Positions 17,516 through 28,200 of a stretch of 64,000 bases of DNA are shown piece by piece; the first letter of the stretch is position 1, and every line of letters begins with the position of its first letter. The notes under the pieces are model-generated. The model ran no database searches, was not told the DNA's origin, and worked only from the letters and a program-made list of their open reading frames with translations. Origin of the DNA: Dyadobacter bucti (GTDB lineage Bacteria > Bacteroidota > Bacteroidia > Cytophagales > Spirosomataceae); assembly GCF_005869225.1 (NCBI RefSeq), contig NZ_SWFP01000004.1:496001-560000 (forward strand). Direction: 5' to 3'. The position numbers and the translations under genes are program-made.

Positions 17516-19129
17516 CTACCAGCCGTTGTTCTGTTTCAGGTTAGGATTTTTTTCAATTTCCCTTTGCGGGATAGGCATGAAGTACATTTTGTCCTGAAAA
17601 ACATAGGGAATACCGTCCACAGGCTTAGGATTGTAGCTATAGGTCCCGTTCGCATTTTTGGTGATGTACATGGCATTGAACTGCCTGCCGTTGAGAATTT
17701 CAGCCGCTTTCTTCCAGCGTCTCAGGTCCCAGTATCTTTTGTTTTCAAAACTGAGCTCAATGTACCGTTCCTGGTAAATACGGTCCCGCATTTGCGCTTT
17801 GGTAAGTCCGGCCGGCAACGTGAAAGGATTCAATCCAGCACGCTGGCGGACTGCTTCAACCGCCCCGTAAACGGATGCATCCGGGGTCCCAAGCGATTCG
17901 TTCCTGGCTTCCGCGTAGTTGAGCAGGACTTCTGCGTAACGCAGCTCTATCCAGTTCTGATCACTGCCTGAGCCTCCGTAATAATCCTTGTTGCTCTCGT
18001 TCATCCCCTTCCTGATCAGGTAGCCCGTGATGGTGGCGTAGGGGAGGTTGATCCCGTCGATGGGTGCGCCTTCGTACATGTAGATCGTCGCCCCGAAAAA
18101 CGTTGCGCCATTGTAAAGTACCGTTGCATCAAATCTTGGATCGCGGTTCAAGTATGGATTTTTTGGGTCATAACCCGATCCCGCCTCATTGATCGCCTTG
18201 CCGTTCTTCATTTCAAATGCATCCACAAATTCCTGCACCGGGCTGCGTCTTACAGCATCCTGCTTCGACTGAGAATCCGGCTGGCCCCAGGAGTCCCATC
18301 CATGCTCACGGAAAGGTTTCTGGTACTGCACACTAAACACTTCTTCTTCATTATTCTTGTCGAGCATGATATTGCGGAAATTGGGGTGAAGGCTGTAATT
18401 GCCGCCATCCATCACTTCCTTGTTGATCTGCGCTGCCTTTTGCCAGCGGGAAGCATCCGCGCCGGGGTTGTAAAGTGGGCTTGCCCAGAAAACCAATACT
18501 CTTCCCAGCAATGCCTTTGCAGAATGTTTATTGGCTTTCCCGACGTCCACTGCGCGGCTTCCATGTGATTCGGGCAGCAGTTCAATGGCTTCTTCCAGTT
18601 CTTTGACTACAAAAGCAAAACTTTCATCACTCGTCTGACGGGGCACGAAAAGATCGTCTTCCAGGTCCTGCGGCTCGGTGATCACCGGAACCCCGCCATA
18701 GCGTTTGATCATATTGAAATAAAGCATCGCCCGCAGAAATTTGACCTGACCTTTAAAATTGGTTTTCAGATCTTCATCCAAGTCCGACTCATCAATTCTG
18801 GCTAGGAACATATTGGTTTTTCTGACCGGCCCGTATGCCCAGTACTCCATAGGGTTATTGTCGGGAAACCACTGTCCCTGAACCACATTTCTGGGCGCAG
18901 CGCCCCAGTAGCAGCGCGATTCATCGGTAATGTTATCGTAGAGATCGTGGTCAAATCCCGGCACGTCCAGATACATATTGTTTACAAAAAGCTGTGTCAG
19001 CGCCGGATCCTTGAATATATTTTCTTCCGGTATGGAGTTCGTCGCTTCCCGTTCCAGGAATTCTTCATTACAGGATGCGGTCATCAGCAACATTACGACC
19101 AGCATTGTTTTGGCAATTATTTTTGTCAT
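17516..19129 (-). CDS. SusD/RagB-family outer-membrane lipoprotein (locus 1)
   Basis: A 537-residue surface lipoprotein. The signal peptide ends in a lipobox at LMTASC, followed by the typical NEEFLEREATNSIPEENIF start of mature SusD proteins. TPR-like helical blocks include QVKFLRAMLYFNMIKRYGGVPVI and ELRYAEVLLNYAEARNE, and the C-terminus (RYIELSFENKRYWDLRRWK ... FMPIPQREIEKNPNLKQN) is the family hallmark. It forms the lid over the SusC barrel and binds the incoming ligand. It sits 18 bp after the SusC gene, a tight operon. The ligand is unknown. Confidence 0.95.
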   Translation of the reverse strand: MTKIIAKTMLVVMLLMTASCNEEFLEREATNSIPEENIFKDPALTQLFVNNMYLDVPGFDHDLYDNITDESRCYWGAAPRNVVQGQWFPDNNPMEYWAYGPVRKTNMFLARIDESDLDEDLKTNFKGQVKFLRAMLYFNMIKRYGGVPVITEPQDLEDDLFVPRQTSDESFAFVVKELEEAIELLPESHGSRAVDVGKANKHSAKALLGRVLVFWASPLYNPGADASRWQKAAQINKEVMDGGNYSLHPNFRNIMLDKNNEEEVFSVQYQKPFREHGWDSWGQPDSQSKQDAVRRSPVQEFVDAFEMKNGKAINEAGSGYDPKNPYLNRDPRFDATVLYNGATFFGATIYMYEGAPIDGINLPYATITGYLIRKGMNESNKDYYGGSGSDQNWIELRYAEVLLNYAEARNESLGTPDASVYGAVEAVRQRAGLNPFTLPAGLTKAQMRDRIYQERYIELSFENKRYWDLRRWKKAAEILNGRQFNAMYITKNANGTYSYNPKPVDGIPYVFQDKMYFMPIPQREIEKNPNLKQNNGW

Positions 19130-19147
19130 GACTGTAAAAGTTACAGA

Positions 19148-22100
19148 TTAGAAAGTAAGGTTTAGCCCAAGGTTCAGCGTGCGCTGCTGCGGATAGTAGG
19201 TTCCGGTGGTATTTTCTATTTCGGGATCAAACATTTTCATTTTTGACCAAACAAACAGATTAGCACCGGCGAAATAGACCCGAAGGTTTCTTACCCCCAT
19301 TTTTTTGGCAACATTCGATGGCAAAGAATAGCCAAAATCAATGGATCTCAGCCTGATGTAACCGCCGTCTCTCAGATAAAGACTGGAGATAAGTGAGTTG
19401 TTCGGATTCGATCCTTCCCATGGCCTTGGGTATAATGCGTTCGGATTCTCGGGCGTCCAGTAGTCGAGCAGGTCCACATAGGTATTTCTGGAACCATTCT
19501 GGAAGAAATCCCTTGCTGCTCCGTACAGCATTTGTTGGATCCTCCCGGCCGCCTGGAACAATACGTTCAGGTCAAACCCTTTGAGAGAACCGCCAAAAGA
19601 AAGTCCGCCGATGACCTTCGGGACATTGTTGTCCATAGAGATAATGGTAAGATCGCTGGCGTCCACTTTTTTGTCGCCGTTGATATCCGCATACTTTACG
19701 TCTCCGGCTTTCTGCCCACCGTTAAACTGGGGGAAATAGGTTGCTACTTCCTCGTCTGTCTGGAAAAAACCCAGAGCCTTGTAACCTGTTATAAAGCCGA
19801 GCGGCCTGCCGGTCTGCAACAGATAATCAGGCGTGTTGGCAGGTTCGTCCAGGACTATGACCTTGCTTTGGGAAAAGCTTCCGTTGAGCTTCACAAAATA
19901 TTTCAGGGCGCGGATATTGTTCTGATGGATGAATGAAAACTCGATCCCTTTGTTGTCTACTTTGGCGTAGTTCTCTGCAGGAAGCTGAGCGCCCAGCGTT
20001 CCGGGAATGGACCGGATCCGTGTACGGAGGATGTTTGACGTTCTTTTGTAAAAAAGATCCACTTCAAACTGGAATTTTCCTTTCCAGAGCGAACCTTCCA
20101 GGCCCACGTCCGATATAGCGGCAGTTTCCCAGGTCACATTGGGGTTCGGCAAAATCCCGGGCGTCACACTTGTGAGCCCTTCGATGCCCGACACAATGGT
20201 GCCCGACGGGTTATAAACCTGCAGATACTGGAAAGTGGGGTTTCTGAGCAGATAGCCGGTATACACATTACGGTCATTACCTACCACACCGTAAGATGCC
20301 CGGAGTTTCAGGTTATCGAGAAATGAAAGAGCCGAACTGTTTTTGAGGAAATCTTCCTCCGTCAGTCTCCACCCTGCTGAAACGGCCGGGAAAAAACCAT
20401 ATTTTTTGGTGGTCGGGAAAGCTACCGAGCCATCCCTTCTGAACGATGCTTCAAAGAGATAGCGTTGCTGGTAGCTGTAATTGACACGGGCAATAGCTCC
20501 CCGGCGTCCGTCGGTGAACGAGCCTCCGTTTGCATCTTTCTGGCTCTCGCCTCCATAAAAGAACTCATCCAGCCCCTGAGCTGGGAAGTTGGTACGGAAA
20601 CCGAAGAAGTTGTTGCCTTTTGCATCCAGTTGCTCGAACAACAACAGCCCGCCGAACTCGTGCGCCCCGAAAGTACGCAGGTAATTCAGGGAAGCATTCA
20701 GGGTGGTGGTGTTATATTCGCTGAATGACTGGTTTAATGCTGTTTTGCCATTCCAGCCACCATAGGGGTATATCTCAAGGGTATTTCCGTCCGCATCCTG
20801 GCGGTTCATGAAAATCGGCACATTGTAATGTTTGTTATTGGAATACTCCCGTCCGAAAGATGCACGGCCCGTAAACGACAATCCTTTTACAAAAGGAAGG
20901 TCATGCCTGGCGGTCAGGGTAGCTTGCAGGAGGTTGTTTTTCATGCGGTTATAGCCTGTTTTGATCTCCTCCACCGGATGTTGTTCCCGGGTGTAAAAGA
21001 TCGTCCCGTCGGGGTTATAGGCTTTGTCGAGCGGGTAGGCGGCTACGATATCGTCAAATATGGATTCAGGGGAATAGGCGCTCTGATTGGTATTCCGGGT
21101 GCTGGCGTCAATGTCAGCGGAGATCGTAAAATGTTTGTTGATGCGGGCATCCACATTGGTACGGATGGAATACCGCTGAAAATTGATCTGGTCATACATT
21201 CCGTCCTGATCCAGATAACCCAGTGAAAGGAAATACCGGATCGCGTCGGACCCTCCGTTCACGCTCAGGTTCTGCTGGGTCTGAAAAGACTGCTTCTTCA
21301 ATGTATTGCCATACCAGTCGTACTCGGGTATGACACCGGTGCGGATATCTTCCAGTTGCTGGTCGGTATATTGCAGCGGTTTGCCCAGGTTTTTGAGCGC
21401 TTCGTTTTTCGTTGTCGCGTATTGGTAGCCGTTCAGTACTTTGGGATACCTGGTAGGTTGCTGAATGCCTACAAAACCATTGTAATTGAAAGTGGGCTTT
21501 CCAGTGGCACCGCGTTTGGTTGTGACGAGTATAACGCCGTTCGCAGCCCGTGATCCGTATACCGCCGTGGCCGACGCATCTTTCAGGATGGATATGCTTT
21601 CCACTTCATTCGGGTCGATCTGGTCGAATGTCCGGATGATACCATCCACGACGATCAATGCACTGTTGTCGCCGAAAGTACTGGCGCCCCGGATCGAAAT
21701 GGACGATCCCGCACCGGGTTTACCGTTTCCGTTCACCGCAATCAGGCCGGGGAGCCTTCCTACCAGGGAATTCGTAATATTGGTCGCGGGCGCTTTCAGC
21801 AGTTCTTCTCCATCCACGGAAGCCACGGAACCCGTCAGGTTTACTTTCTTTTGTGTACCATAACCTACTACCACGACTTCTTCAAGTGATTTCAGGTCGT
21901 CTTTCAGTACCACATCCACACTCGACTGGCTGCCTGCCGGAACTTCCTGTGAAAGGTACCCGACAAAGGAAAAGATCAATGTATGGTCGCCGTCGGGGAT
22001 GCTGATTTCGTACAATCCTTCCGCGTCAGTCAGACCGCCCCGTTGAGTACCTTTTACGACGATACTTACACCGGGAAGCGGCTCGCCCTTTTCGTCTTTC

Positions 22101-22534
22101 ACAGACCCTTTGATCGTCCGGTCCACCGGTTTCTGTTCCACCGGTTCAGAGGGCGCAATGGTTTTTAAATTTGACAGGGTGCTTAACACGAGCTGGTTTC
22201 CTGATACCTCGTAACCGATGTTCAATGGTTTGAAAATGGTTTCAAGCACAACCTGGAGCGGCTCATTGTGGACATGCAGGGTAATTTTCCGCTCGGCGGG
22301 GATCACTTGCGGGCTATACATAAACCTGACCGAAGCCTGCCGGCCGATCTGCCGGAGCGCAACGCTGATTTCCCGGTCGTCAAGGTCCAGGGTAATACGC
22401 CGGTTCAGTAACTCCTGAGCTCTTCCGTCATTGGCCGCCACGAGCGACGTACAGAGGATAGAGAGGATCAGCTGATAAATTGACATACGCATGATTTTGG
22501 ATAAAATCCTGATCGGTTTTGTACTAATTTTCAT
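19148..22534 (-). CDS. SusC/RagA TonB-dependent receptor with STN signalling domain (locus 1)
   Basis: A 1128-residue outer-membrane transporter. After the signal peptide (to about residue 40) comes an STN domain (46-115; LDLDDREISVALRQIG...), which contacts FecR to start surface signalling. A carboxypeptidase-regulatory-like domain follows (about 138-212; GVSIVVKGTQRGGLTDAEG). The plug (about 215-340) carries the SusC-specific motifs VVVVGYGTQKK and DASATAVYGSRAANGVILVTT. A 22-strand barrel ends in LNLGLNLTF. It is preceded by FecR and sigma genes and followed by SusD. The STN domain plus the adjacent FecR/ECF pair indicates induction by its own substrate. Confidence 0.96.
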   Translation of the reverse strand: MKISTKPIRILSKIMRMSIYQLILSILCTSLVAANDGRAQELLNRRITLDLDDREISVALRQIGRQASVRFMYSPQVIPAERKITLHVHNEPLQVVLETIFKPLNIGYEVSGNQLVLSTLSNLKTIAPSEPVEQKPVDRTIKGSVKDEKGEPLPGVSIVVKGTQRGGLTDAEGLYEISIPDGDHTLIFSFVGYLSQEVPAGSQSSVDVVLKDDLKSLEEVVVVGYGTQKKVNLTGSVASVDGEELLKAPATNITNSLVGRLPGLIAVNGNGKPGAGSSISIRGASTFGDNSALIVVDGIIRTFDQIDPNEVESISILKDASATAVYGSRAANGVILVTTKRGATGKPTFNYNGFVGIQQPTRYPKVLNGYQYATTKNEALKNLGKPLQYTDQQLEDIRTGVIPEYDWYGNTLKKQSFQTQQNLSVNGGSDAIRYFLSLGYLDQDGMYDQINFQRYSIRTNVDARINKHFTISADIDASTRNTNQSAYSPESIFDDIVAAYPLDKAYNPDGTIFYTREQHPVEEIKTGYNRMKNNLLQATLTARHDLPFVKGLSFTGRASFGREYSNNKHYNVPIFMNRQDADGNTLEIYPYGGWNGKTALNQSFSEYNTTTLNASLNYLRTFGAHEFGGLLLFEQLDAKGNNFFGFRTNFPAQGLDEFFYGGESQKDANGGSFTDGRRGAIARVNYSYQQRYLFEASFRRDGSVAFPTTKKYGFFPAVSAGWRLTEEDFLKNSSALSFLDNLKLRASYGVVGNDRNVYTGYLLRNPTFQYLQVYNPSGTIVSGIEGLTSVTPGILPNPNVTWETAAISDVGLEGSLWKGKFQFEVDLFYKRTSNILRTRIRSIPGTLGAQLPAENYAKVDNKGIEFSFIHQNNIRALKYFVKLNGSFSQSKVIVLDEPANTPDYLLQTGRPLGFITGYKALGFFQTDEEVATYFPQFNGGQKAGDVKYADINGDKKVDASDLTIISMDNNVPKVIGGLSFGGSLKGFDLNVLFQAAGRIQQMLYGAARDFFQNGSRNTYVDLLDYWTPENPNALYPRPWEGSNPNNSLISSLYLRDGGYIRLRSIDFGYSLPSNVAKKMGVRNLRVYFAGANLFVWSKMKMFDPEIENTTGTYYPQQRTLNLGLNLTF

Positions 22535-22632
22535 AGATTTGCATATATACTTTTTGGAAAAAATAGGTATAGAAAGTCCCCGTTCCTGTTTTTGGCGAAA
22601 CAGGATAAGTAATGGGAATTATGGAAAAGGGG

Positions 22633-22676
22633 AAACACAGGCCGGAGGTGTATCAGCATCTTCGGCTTGCGTGTTT
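22633..22676. other. Long intergenic hairpin between FecR and SusC (locus 1)
   Basis: A 44-nt stem-loop: AAACAC/GTGTTT, a 2-nt bulge, AGGCCG/CGGCTT, then GAGGTG/CATCTT around a 6-nt loop. In plus-strand RNA all pairs are Watson-Crick or G-U. In minus-strand RNA, the direction of the flanking genes, the G-U pairs become A-C mismatches, although most of the stem survives and is followed by a CCCCTTTT tract. It may terminate the sigma/FecR message or shape the SusC leader. A second small hairpin (CCTGTTT/AAACAGG) lies at 22585-22604. Confidence 0.4.
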
Positions 22677-22762
22677 ATCGCTCAGGGAGGATGATGGTAT
22701 GGAGGCATAAAAGAGATGTTAAGGGTTAGGAATTAAATTAAAAGAAGTTGTCGTGAAGTGCT

Positions 22763-23863
22763 TTATTTACAGGATGTTCCGTATATAATGATTTGTCCGT
22801 CAATGAGTTCGTATCTTGCCTGGATCGCTTTGCAGATCATTCCCAGTTTTTCAAAAAGCGGCTCCTGACCCAGCTCGGCAGTAAGCTGGCAACCGGCCAG
22901 CAGGTCGGCGTCGTACACGATCTGTACTTCATATCTTTTCTGAAGTGCATCGAAAACGCTTGCAACGGGTGCGCTGTCGAAGATCAGGTTCTGGCTGACT
23001 ATTTCAACCGGGCCGACAGGAGCGGGATTTTCAACCAGGGATCTCTTCATTTTTTGTTCTTCACGGTAATAAACCATCTGCTGGTTCGGAAGCAGTACAA
23101 GCTCATCTGCTTCGTTTTTCTGTTCCGCGTTGGGGCCGGGCGCTGTGGCTACGGTTACCTTTCCGGTTTTCACCACCACGCTTACATCACGGTCTTTTTC
23201 AAATGCCTTGACGGTAAAACTGGTCCCAAGCACCGTGGTCACGATTTCGCTGGTATAGACTTTAAAAGGACTTTTCGGGTTTTTGGTAACCTCGAAAAAA
23301 GCTTCCCCGCTCAGGAAAACTTCGCGTTCTTTTTTTACAAATGAATCGGGGTAACTGATGCGGCTGTCAGGGGACAGTCTTATCCTGCTGCCGTCCTGCA
23401 GAAGGATGGTTTTGATCGCTGTACCATTGTTGACAATCTCAACCAGTTTTTTCTGCTCGTTTTTCAGTGATTTGAAATCGGTGTATCCGTTGGTCAGCTG
23501 TTTTTGTCCCGGGTAAAAATGATATAAAACCATTGCACAGGCCATGATAACCATAAACACTGTGAGCTTGCCAAACCATGTGTTTTCCGTTTCCGCGTAT
23601 TCTGTTTCAGGCGTTTCTGCCTTTCTTGCTTCGGAGAGACGGGCAAGTTCATGCCGGAGTTCTTCATCGGACAGGTAGTTCTGGGCGTGCTGGATTTCCA
23701 CCACCAGATCCCTGGCTGCTGCGACGATCGTTGCCCGGTCGGGATTTTTCCGGATCCAGTTTTCCCAGAATGCGTTGTCTCCGGCCTGCTGGTGTAAAAC
23801 CCACCTGCAAAATGCCTCATCCGCCAGAAAATCCTTAATATCATAGTTGCTGTAATCCTGCAT
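22763..23863 (-). CDS. FecR-family anti-sigma factor (locus 1)
   Basis: A 366-residue single-pass inner-membrane protein. The cytoplasmic N-terminus (DEAFCRWVLHQQAGDNAFWENWIRKNP region) would hold the sigma factor. One transmembrane helix lies near residues 98-116 (LTVFMVIMACAMVLYHFYP). The periplasmic FecR domain shows the signature DGSRIRLSPDSRISYP and VFLSGEAFFEVTKNPKSPFKVYTSEIVTTVLGTSF. A C-terminal STN-like segment resembles the receptor's own signalling domain. It relays occupancy of the STN-bearing SusC to the ECF sigma factor encoded 178 bp upstream. It is transcribed in the same direction as SusC. Confidence 0.94.
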   Translation of the reverse strand: MQDYSNYDIKDFLADEAFCRWVLHQQAGDNAFWENWIRKNPDRATIVAAARDLVVEIQHAQNYLSDEELRHELARLSEARKAETPETEYAETENTWFGKLTVFMVIMACAMVLYHFYPGQKQLTNGYTDFKSLKNEQKKLVEIVNNGTAIKTILLQDGSRIRLSPDSRISYPDSFVKKEREVFLSGEAFFEVTKNPKSPFKVYTSEIVTTVLGTSFTVKAFEKDRDVSVVVKTGKVTVATAPGPNAEQKNEADELVLLPNQQMVYYREEQKMKRSLVENPAPVGPVEIVSQNLIFDSAPVASVFDALQKRYEVQIVYDADLLAGCQLTAELGQEPLFEKLGMICKAIQARYELIDGQIIIYGTSCK

Positions 23864-24016
23864 GTGTACTTTCCATCTTGAAGTATAAAATGAAATAGTA
23901 CGTGCCGGAGAAGCAATACTCTTTTTGTAAGAAAAATTTTAGAAATAATTTAAAGAAAAGAGGAATCGGGTTGCAATAGTGTGCTTGACCGGCCGGAGGC
24001 CTTGGAATAGCTGGCA

Positions 24017-24031
24017 CGAAGCGGAGCTTCG
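24017..24031. repeat. Short triloop hairpin CGAAGC-GGA-GCTTCG
   Basis: A perfect 6-bp stem with a GGA triloop lies 11 bp beyond the stop codon of the locus 1 sigma gene. A weaker GGCC-GGA-GGCC hairpin stands just to its left (about 23994-24004). They share the short-stem, three-base-loop design of the repeats near 12 kb and 38 kb. Confidence 0.5.
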
Positions 24032-24041
24032 CGCCGACCGC

Positions 24042-24662
24042 TCAGGAAAGGAAAAAGTAAATGAGCTGGGGAATGATGCGTGAAAATACCGGAAGGTCGT
24101 TTTTGAGCTGCCCGATGGCCCTGTACAGAAAATTGGCTACCGTCTGCCGCTCGATTTCCATCACGTTCGAAATTTCATCGTTGGACATCCCTTCATAAAA
24201 TTTGAGAAAAATTACTTCCTGCTGCCGTTTAGGAAGGCGGCTGATTGCGCTGCGGATCTCCCGCTCCCTTTCCGTCATGGATTCGGAGCTGATCAGAATG
24301 GTTTCGACGGTAAGGTTATCGGTAAAGCGCTCACAGCTCTCTGTAATGTCTGCTGAACTGTCGAGCCGGCTATTGATCCTGATCTTGCGCAGGAGGTTGT
24401 TTTGGAGCGATTTTACCAGATACACAGTTACATATGGTGTTTCTGTCAGGCTGGCCCGGCGGTACCATAATTCCAGGAAAAGATCCTGAATACAATCCTT
24501 GATCAGTTCGGTATTTTTGGTAAACCGGGTCGCGTAGTTAAAGAGAAGCCTGTACCTGCGTTTGGTCAATTCGTCGAAAGCTTCCTCGTCACCCTGCCTG
24601 AAACGGCCCCACAAATCACTTAATAGTGGTTCGTCTTCCGGAAGATTTGCGGTTTTCCCCAT
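24042..24662 (-). CDS. ECF RNA polymerase sigma factor (locus 1)
   Basis: A 206-residue ECF sigma factor. Region 2 spans about 25-95 (FRQGDEEAFDELTKRRYRLLFNYATRFTKN, with IQDLFLELWYRR as the core-binding/-10 recognition part). Region 4 spans about 135-190 (SAISRLPKRQQEVIFLKFYEGMSNDEISNVMEIERQTVANFLYRAI, containing the helix-turn-helix). It lies directly upstream of FecR and the STN-type SusC, the standard order of a FecI-FecR-FecA-like circuit. It diverges from SusCD locus 2 across a 621-bp gap. The promoter it recognises cannot be named from one window. Confidence 0.94.
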   Translation of the reverse strand: MGKTANLPEDEPLLSDLWGRFRQGDEEAFDELTKRRYRLLFNYATRFTKNTELIKDCIQDLFLELWYRRASLTETPYVTVYLVKSLQNNLLRKIRINSRLDSSADITESCERFTDNLTVETILISSESMTEREREIRSAISRLPKRQQEVIFLKFYEGMSNDEISNVMEIERQTVANFLYRAIGQLKNDLPVFSRIIPQLIYFFLS

Positions 24663-25283
24663 TAGAGATCAGGTTGAGTAAAGGCTACTTATTGATAAAT
24701 CAACAAATTATATTCGAATTTTATCAATCTTCAATATTTTCACTTAGATCTGAAAATAGTATCCTGTACCGTCCTGTAATGGCGATTTTTGTCCGGACCT
24801 TACGGAATTCCGATAAAAACCGGAAAGCAAGCGGCAGCCCATCTGTAATTTTTGTGCTCCGATTCCCCGGGAAAGCATTTTTTTGTATGTCACCGATCGG
24901 GCTTGATAAAAATATTTAAGTTTTATTATTTGTAAACTGCATATTTTCATTTGTAATCCTTCAACGGATGTTAAAGGTGTTTAAAATCGGGCATTTACAT
25001 CTTTTTCATTAAAATTTGGTTAGTATTTCAAAAATCTGAATGTTCATTATTTGTCAACTTTTCATTTTAAACTTTCCTTTAAATTAACCCTTCCACATTT
25101 AACGGATTGATAATACAGGAAGCCGCACGGCGATGGTCTGCTTGTATACCTTTGTTTTGAGCTCAATGAAATAACCAGCTGACTTTACATTTTGAAACCT
25201 ACCCATCCGGAGCAGGGTATGTGTGCTTGTGCCTAAGAAAAAACTATCTAATCCCTAATTTAACTTATGATCTTTTTTTAGTT
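24663..25283. other. Divergent intergenic region between sigma factor (locus 1) and SusC of locus 2
   Basis: 621 bp, AT-rich, no credible coding sequence. It must carry promoters in both directions. A 13-mer ATTATTTGT(A/C)AAC occurs twice (24925-24937 and 25046-25058), which may be a regulator site or chance in AT-rich DNA. No strong terminator or riboswitch fold was recognised. Confidence 0.5.
25147..25154 (+). promoter_or_regulatory. Candidate -7 element of the locus 2 SusC promoter
   Basis: TACCTTTG matches the Bacteroidota -7 consensus TAnnTTTG exactly, about 130 bp upstream of the SusC start. No good TTTG -33 box lies at the usual 19-21-bp spacing, so promoter activity may depend on an activator or the match may be chance. 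Confidence 0.35.
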
Positions 25284-28200
25284 ATGAAAAAAATCTCGTC
25301 CAGGAGGGAACCCCGTTCAAGGCCTCTTTTAATTCGATCTATCATGGTGCTGGCGGCGGTTTTTCTGCTGTCAGGCTCAGGCTATGCGCAAATAAGGGTC
25401 ACCGGTAAAGTGACTTCCAGTGAAGATTCTTCGCCGATGCCGGGCGTGAATGTGCTGATCAAAGGCACATCTGTCGGAACGATCTCGGACGGCAGCGGAA
25501 ACTACGCCATTGAAGTACCCGGAGAAGGCACAGCGCTTTTGTTTTCTTCGGTAGGTTTTAATGCGCAGGAAATACTGGTCGGCAAAGCGGCCGTCATCCA
25601 TGTGAGCCTCTCAGCCGATCCGAGGCAGCTTTCGGAGGTGGTAGTGACTGCCTTGGGTTTTTCCCGCGAGAAAAAAGCTTTGGGATACACGGTGCAGGAA
25701 ATCAAGGGAAGCCAGCTCGACCAGGCGCGGGAAACCAACCTGATCAGTTCGCTGGCAGGGAAAGTGGCCGGCGTGAACATTACCGGCGGTTCCAATGCGC
25801 TCGGCGGCTCTGCCAGGGTGGTGATCCGGGGCGAAACTTCCCTGACGGGTAACAACCAGCCGCTTTTTGTAGTCGACGGTGTGCCGATCGATAATTCCTC
25901 ACAAGGCAGCGGGCAGCGTGGAGCTACGATCGACTATGGTAATGCTGCTTCGGAGATCAATCCTGATGATATTCAGACAATTACCGTACTGAAAGGGCCC
26001 AATGCCGCGGCGCTTTACGGTTCAAGGGCTGCGAATGGGGTGATCCTGATCACGACAAAATCCGGAAAAGACAAGGCCGGTTTGGGCATTTCCGTGAATT
26101 CTACAACATCTTTTGAAAACCCTTTGAGACTGCCTGATCTTCAGAACAGGTACGGGCAAGGCCGCGGAGGCGTATACAATATAGGTGATGGTGGCCGGAG
26201 CTGGGGCCCTGCGCTCGACGGACAGATGATCGCGATCCCGGTCAATACCGAGTGGCCTCCCAAAAACGGCGAGCAGGCTCCGTGGCTGCCTTATCCGGAC
26301 AATGTGAAGGAATTTTACGAAACGGGCCGCACTTTGAACAACAACATATCTGTTTCAACATCCAATGAAAACGGGAATGTGCGGCTGTCGTATACCAACC
26401 TCGACCAGACCGGTATGGTGCCCAATACCGACCTGAAAAGAAACACTTTTGCCATGAACGGGAGTTACAAACTGGGCAAAAAGCTGACTGTCACAAGTTC
26501 GATGAACTATGTCAATTCGTCCAGTGACAACCGTACTGTGGTGGGATATGGAAACGAAAGCATTGTGTATACCTGGCTATGGGAAGGCAGGCAGGTCAGG
26601 ACCGACAAAATGCGGGACTACTGGGTAAAGGGCCTGGAAGGCAGGCAGCCGTTTACCTACAATTACAGCTTCAACGACAATCCTTATTACACCGTTTACG
26701 AGAATACCAACGGCATGAACCGCAACCGCGTGGTCGGCAATATTGCGGCTACCTATAATTTTACCAAAGAACTGAGCCTGATGGTGCGCAGCGGGATGGA
26801 TTTCAGCAATGAAAGAAGAGACAGCCGCAGGACTTACGGAAGCAATGCTTTTCCGCTGGGCATGTACCGTCAGGAGCAGGTTTATTTCCAGGAACGGAAC
26901 TCCGATTTCCTGCTTTCCTATGACAAAACGGTGAACAAAGACTGGTCGCTGAAAATATCGGCGGGTGGAAACCAGATGGACCAGCGCAGGGACTTTCTCA
27001 GTAACCAGGCGAACGAACTCAGCATTCCCGGAATTTACAATCTCGGAAACTCACGTATCCCGATCGTAGTCAACCAGTTTGACTCAAAATACCGGATCAG
27101 CAGCTTGTATGCATTGGGCCAGGTTGCTTTTCAGAACTCTGTTTTCCTGGACCTTACTGCCAGAAATGACTGGTCGAGCACGCTTCCTGTGAAAAACAAT
27201 TCCTATTTCTATCCTTCGGTTTCACTCAGTACCGTTTTGACCAATTTCCTGCCGGTGCCCGATAAAGACATTCTTTCTTTTGCCAAACTTAGGCTGAGCT
27301 GGGCGCAGGTCGGAAACGACACAGATCCTTACAGACTGCGTAACGTTTATAACTATGCGTCACCGTGGCAGAGCCTTCAGGCGGTTACAGAGCCTGCATC
27401 CATTCCCAATTCGGGCCTGGTGCCGGAGGCTATCAATACTTTTGAGATCGGGGCCGATGTCCGTTTTTTCAAAAATCGTTTAGGTCTCGATGTGGCTTAC
27501 TATGATACCCGGAGCAAAAACCAGATCCTGAATATCCCGATCGACGCGACCAGTGGTTATTCTTCCCGCTTTTTGAATGCAGGGGAGATCCGCAGCCGTG
27601 GACTTGAAATCGTACTGAATGCCACGCCGGTAAAACTGGATGCCGGTTTCCAATGGAATATCGACCTGAACTGGTCGGCCAACCGTGCCAAAGTGGTGAG
27701 CCTGGTGGACGGTATCGATACTTACGTGTTGAACAGCCGATATATTTCCAGCCAGGCCAGGGTAGGGGAACGCATGGGCGATATGTATGGACGCGGCACG
27801 CGCAGAGATCCTGCGGGGAATCCTGTGTACGTAAACGGCCTTCCGCAACAAACGACCGACCTTGTTAAGCTCGGTAATTACAATCCGGACTGGAGTGCAG
27901 GTTTGTCCAATACTTTTTCATACAAAGGGCTGATACTGGCAGGTTTGCTGGATTTCCGCAAGGGCGGTGCGATTTATACTTACACCCAGGTGCGTGGCAA
28001 TGTGGCAGGTCAGCTGGTAGAGTCGCTCGACGGACGTGAAGGAAAGATATGGCCGGGGGTTATCGCCAATCCGGACGGTACCTATCGTCCCAACGACGTG
28101 AAAGTGACAGCCGAGCGTTACTATGAAGTTTTTTACAATGCCGAAGAAGCTACGCATGATGCTACTTATCTGAAGCTGAGAGAGCTGAAACTGGGCTACA

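Noticed and set aside
22534..22541. TAGATTTG, an exact match to the -7 consensus on the plus strand at the SusC start
   Set aside because: There is no plus-strand gene downstream and no -33 box at the correct distance; likely chance in AT-rich DNA.
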